Shown one piece after another: positions 32,215-35,000 of a stretch of 35,000 bases of DNA. The DNA is taken from assembly GCA_964529265.1 (NCBI GenBank), contig CAZGVW010000280.1:1-35000 (forward strand). Direction: 5' to 3'. The DNA is from CAZGVW01 sp964529265. GTDB lineage: Bacteria; Planctomycetota; Phycisphaerae; Phycisphaerales; UBA1924. Under the pieces are notes generated by a model. That model was not told the origin of the DNA. It saw only the letters and a program-made list of their open reading frames with translations, and made no database searches. How positions within the stretch are numbered: the first letter of the stretch is position 1; each line of letters starts with the position of its first letter. The position numbers were made by a program, and so were the translations under genes.

Positions 32215-33885
32215 TTATTCTCCGCCTTCGCCGTCGCGCTTGCGGACTGGGGCGTCCACCAGCCAGCGTTCGAGTCCCGGGCCGGTGATTTCGAGCGTGG
32301 TGAGCAAAGCGCCGTCCGCGCCGAAGATCTCGATGCGCCCTCCCGGCAGGGCCTCTGCGTCGGCGACGATGGGCTCCGGCTCGGCCTCCTCCTCGGGCAC
32401 GGAGGCGGAGAGGGCGCCGATGCGCGTCTCGACGCGCTCCAGTTCGCGCAGCAGTCGATCGCGCGCCAGCTGCATGCGGCGGAGTTCGGCGATCTCGAGC
32501 GACTCCTCTTCGCCCTCCTCGCCGGTGGGAATCCACTCGCCGCGCTCGAGGCGCAGCCGCAGCGCCTTGACAGCCGCGGCCAGTTGCCTGTCCTGCAGTT
32601 CGTCGAGGATCGTCTGGGGGTCGCCGGTGGCGGAGGCCTGGGCCGCGGCGGCCGCCCCGGTGCGGATCACCTCGCGCTCCCGCCGCACGCGGAGCATCTC
32701 GGTGTACTCCTGGTCCGTCATGGGGACGTAGAACCCCGGCGAGGGATCGACCCCCCACTCCGTCGAGTCATCCATCCGATGAATGTTGCGGCCGGAGGGG
32801 CCGTAGTAGTGCTGCTCGGTGATCTTCAGTTGCCCCTGGCCGCTCGGCAGCGCGGCGACGGCCTGCACGCTTCCTTTGCCGAACGTGCGCGTGCCCAGGA
32901 TGATCGCGCGGTTGTTGTCCCTCAGCGCGCCGGCCACGATCTCGCTCGCCGAGGCGCTCTGCCGGTTCACCATCACCACGAGCGGGAAATCCGGCAGCGT
33001 GCCCTCCTCCACCGCGTAGATGGCTTCCTCATCATGGGCGCGGCCCTTCGTCGAGACGATGAGCCCCGCATCGAGAAACAGGTCGGACATCTGCGTCGCC
33101 GCCGGCAGCAGCCCGCCCGGATCGAACCGCAGGTCGAGCGCCATCGCTTCCATGCCCTGGTCGAGCAGCGTGCGGATGGCGGCCTCGAGTTCCGGAAGCG
33201 TGCTCGCCGTGAACTGCGACACGCGCACGTAGCCGATCTTCCGCTCCGGGTCGATCATGAAATCCCACCCGTCGCCGTTGGCGCGGCGGAAGCCCGCGAC
33301 CGTGCGCGTGACGATCTGCCGCCGCACGATGGGAAAATTGATGCGCTCCCCGCCGCGCTCGATCGTGACGTTGACCGTGGTCCCCGGCTCGCCCGTGAGC
33401 ATGTCCACGGTGTCCTGGAGCGGCTGATCGAATGTCGAGGCGCCGTTCACTTCGACGATCCGGTCGCCTGCCATGATTCCCGCGCGATACGCGGGCGAAT
33501 CCTCCAGCGGGCTCACGATCGTCACCCACCCCTCCTCCATCCTGACCGAAGCGCCGATGCCCACGTACTCGCCGCGGATCGCCTTGTTGAACTCCGCGAG
33601 ATCATCGGTCGAGACGTACTCCGTGTACGGGTCGCCCAGCGCCTCCAGCATCCCGTCGATCGCCGCCTCCTGCAGCGCCTTCATGTCCGGGGCCACGACA
33701 TACCGGCTCGCGATCATCTGCTGGATGTCGATGATCGGATCGAACCACGCGTAGGGGTTCGACATCTCCGTCGGCGACTCGGCGCGGCCGGCGCCCCCGA
33801 TGACGATCGGAACGGCCACCGCAGCCGCGGCAAGCGCGGCAAGCGTGAATCGGCGGAGTCGCGGGAGCGGGTTCTTGCTGGTCAC
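32215..33885 (-). CDS. S41 family C-terminal processing protease
   Basis: GTG at 33885 has AGGAG before it. The 556-residue protein has a basic N terminus and a signal peptide or anchor (about 13-30), then a PDZ domain (about 102-178) and the S41 protease core (about 215-370). The Ser/Lys dyad is S312 in NRQSASASEIVAG and K337 in TFGKGSVQ, 25 residues apart as in E. coli Prc. Residues after about 395 are a long, charged coiled-coil tail, not seen in minimal CtpA. It trims C termini of envelope proteins. It is the first gene of an operon with tsaD and the GGQ protein, an odd partner set for an envelope protease. Confidence 0.94.
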   Translation of the reverse strand: MTSKNPLPRLRRFTLAALAAAAVAVPIVIGGAGRAESPTEMSNPYAWFDPIIDIQQMIASRYVVAPDMKALQEAAIDGMLEALGDPYTEYVSTDDLAEFNKAIRGEYVGIGASVRMEEGWVTIVSPLEDSPAYRAGIMAGDRIVEVNGASTFDQPLQDTVDMLTGEPGTTVNVTIERGGERINFPIVRRQIVTRTVAGFRRANGDGWDFMIDPERKIGYVRVSQFTASTLPELEAAIRTLLDQGMEAMALDLRFDPGGLLPAATQMSDLFLDAGLIVSTKGRAHDEEAIYAVEEGTLPDFPLVVMVNRQSASASEIVAGALRDNNRAIILGTRTFGKGSVQAVAALPSGQGQLKITEQHYYGPSGRNIHRMDDSTEWGVDPSPGFYVPMTDQEYTEMLRVRREREVIRTGAAAAAQASATGDPQTILDELQDRQLAAAVKALRLRLERGEWIPTGEEGEEESLEIAELRRMQLARDRLLRELERVETRIGALSASVPEEEAEPEPIVADAEALPGGRIEIFGADGALLTTLEITGPGLERWLVDAPVRKRDGEGGE

Positions 33886-33953
33886 GGGGTGCTCTCCTGG
33901 CGCTTGGGAAACGGGGCAGGGACGAATGGTAGCCGCCCCCCGAGGCCGTGCGG

Positions 33954-33982
33954 CTGATCCGCCGCGGCGGGGGCTCTATCAT
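33954..33982 (+). promoter_or_regulatory. Candidate promoter of hflX
   Basis: -35-like CTGATC (33954-33959), 17-base spacer, -10 TATCAT (33977-33982, five of six consensus bases). The transcript would start near 33989, with a leader of about 82 bases. Confidence 0.45.
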
Positions 33983-34017
33983 TCAACCGGCTCGACCCGT
34001 TGAGGATGACACAGAGA

Positions 34018-34056
34018 GAGCGCCACGGGCGCTCGGCGGATGGCCGGACACCGGCC
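34018..34056 (+). promoter_or_regulatory. Two hairpins in the hflX leader
   Basis: GAGCGCC-ACG-GGCGCTC (34018-34034) and GGCCGG-ACA-CCGGCC (34042-34056) are perfect 7-bp and 6-bp stems with 3-base loops, ending 14 bases before the hflX ATG. Both would lie in the 5' leader. Confidence 0.55.
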
Positions 34057-34070
34057 GTAAAGAAACACAG

Positions 34071-35000
34071 ATGCCCAAAGCAAGTCAGCGAAACTCACTG
34101 AAGGTGGCCGCGGAATCGGCCGTCCTGGCGGCGGTGCACCTGCCGCAGAGCAGGTTCGACGAGCGCGACCCGCTGGGCGAACTCGCGTCGCTCGCCGAGA
34201 CGGCGGGCGCGAAGGTGGTCGGCACGCTCGTGCAGAACCGCCAGCGGCCGGAGCCCGGCACGTTCATCGGCGCAGGAAAACTGGATGAACTGAAGGCCCT
34301 GTGCGAGATGACCGGCGCCACGCTCGTCATCTTCGACAACGACCTCACCCCATCGCAGATCGGCAACATCGAGGAGCGGATCGAGCGCAAAGTGATCGAT
34401 CGCTCCGAACTGATCCTCGATATCTTCGCCAGCCGCGCCACCACGCACGAAGCCAAACTGCAGGTCGAACTGGCGCAACTGGAATACACGTATCCGCGCC
34501 TCCGCGCCATGTGGGACCACCTGGAGCGCATCGTCGGCGTGGGCGGCATCGCTGGCATCGGCGCCCGCGGCCCGGGCGAGCAGCAGCTGGAAATCGATCG
34601 CCGCCTCGTGCACCGCCGCAAGGTGATGCTGCGCCGCGAACTCGAGGAGATCGAAGGCCGCAAACGCCGCGAGGTGCGCAAGCGCCGGCTCGATCACTTC
34701 ACGGTCGGCCTCGTCGGCTACACGAACGCGGGCAAGTCCACACTCTTCAACGCGCTCACCACCGGCGGCGCCTACGTCGAGGACAAACTGTTCTCCACGC
34801 TCATGACGCGCACCCGCGAGTGGGACCTGGGCGGCGGCGCCACGGTGATGCTCTCCGATACGGTCGGCTTCGTGCGAGATCTGCCCCACAACCTCGTCGC
34901 GTCGTTCAAAGCCACGCTCGAAGAAACGACCCACGCCGACCTGCTGCTGCTCGTGCTCGATGTCTCCGACCCCGCGGCTGAACTCCAGTTCGAGACCGTG
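34071..35000 (+). CDS. hflX: Ribosome-associated GTPase HflX, 3' part outside the window
   Basis: The first 310 residues are seen and the frame is open at the window end. The N-terminal domain contains the family elements FIGAGKLDEL near residue 65, FDNDLTPSQIGNIEE near 88 and ILDIFASRATTHEAKLQVE near 115. The linker motif ARGPGEQQLEIDRR near 165 has Gln where most HflX have Thr. The GTPase domain has the P-loop GYTNAGKST at 216-224, and SDTVGFVRDLP (G3) near 262. HflX binds 50S subunits and splits stalled ribosomes, for example after heat or antibiotic stress. The gene is divergent from ctpA, with its own promoter candidate and a structured leader. Confidence 0.94.
   Translation, partial: MPKASQRNSLKVAAESAVLAAVHLPQSRFDERDPLGELASLAETAGAKVVGTLVQNRQRPEPGTFIGAGKLDELKALCEMTGATLVIFDNDLTPSQIGNIEERIERKVIDRSELILDIFASRATTHEAKLQVELAQLEYTYPRLRAMWDHLERIVGVGGIAGIGARGPGEQQLEIDRRLVHRRKVMLRRELEEIEGRKRREVRKRRLDHFTVGLVGYTNAGKSTLFNALTTGGAYVEDKLFSTLMTRTREWDLGGGATVMLSDTVGFVRDLPHNLVASFKATLEETTHADLLLLVLDVSDPAAELQFETV

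Overview
This is a chromosomal, mostly housekeeping stretch of a very GC-rich bacterium. The best guess is a member of the Planctomycetota, class Phycisphaerae. The main clues are a secreted protein ending in two dockerin-like units (DLDGDG...LAILLGSWG), a second secreted protein with a PEP-CTERM-like tail (Pro-Ala-Pro, hydrophobic helix, RRRR), long GTG/TTG-started genes, and large secreted proteins without clear homologues. No insertion sequence, phage gene, CRISPR array or rRNA was seen. One tRNA gene (tRNA-Glu, anticodon CTC) is present.

Layout. 1-4790 (minus): a truncated zinc-ribbon membrane protein of unusually low GC, a reverse transsulfuration pair (cystathionine beta-synthase and a cystathionine gamma-lyase/synthase), a response regulator-GGDEF diguanylate cyclase and an Hpt protein. 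5053-7308 (plus): four genes joined by 4-base start/stop overlaps, encoding a membrane redox module centred on a six-helix ferric-reductase-like protein with a C-terminal Rieske domain. 7377-8285: a beta-hydroxyacid dehydrogenase. 8325-10428 (minus): a PEP-CTERM-like secreted protein, tRNA-Glu with its own promoter and terminator, and a small conserved-looking protein. 10650-12671 (minus): an operon of a secreted protein, an ECF sigma factor and a single-pass membrane protein that may be its anti-sigma factor. 12814-14796 (minus): IspE, and a KdsC-type phosphatase fused to a remnant of a CMP-sugar synthetase. 15008-18485 (plus): a PilZ protein, NadA and the dockerin-like secreted protein.

18572-21779 (minus): ClpC and pterin carbinolamine dehydratase. 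21900-30503 (plus): glutamyl-Q tRNA(Asp) synthetase overlapping a DUF192 lipoprotein, a SpoIIE/RsbU-type phosphatase, an M14 carboxypeptidase-like lipoprotein and an 881-residue secreted protein. 30605-33885 (minus): an operon of CtpA protease, TsaD and a GGQ-motif release-factor-like protein. 34071-end (plus): HflX, cut by the window edge, behind a leader with two strong hairpins.

Themes. Three genes point to c-di-GMP or phosphorelay signalling (GGDEF, Hpt, PilZ). Several act in translation or tRNA biology (tRNA-Glu, GluQ, TsaD, GGQ protein, HflX), and two in protein quality control (ClpC, CtpA). The least explained parts are the Rieske membrane module, the ECF operon, the degenerate CMP-sugar synthetase/KdsC fusion, the three 11-bp repeats before nadA and the hflX leader. 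I did not find a clear defence or mobile system. Many start codons were moved inward from the longest open frame, as explained in each entry.
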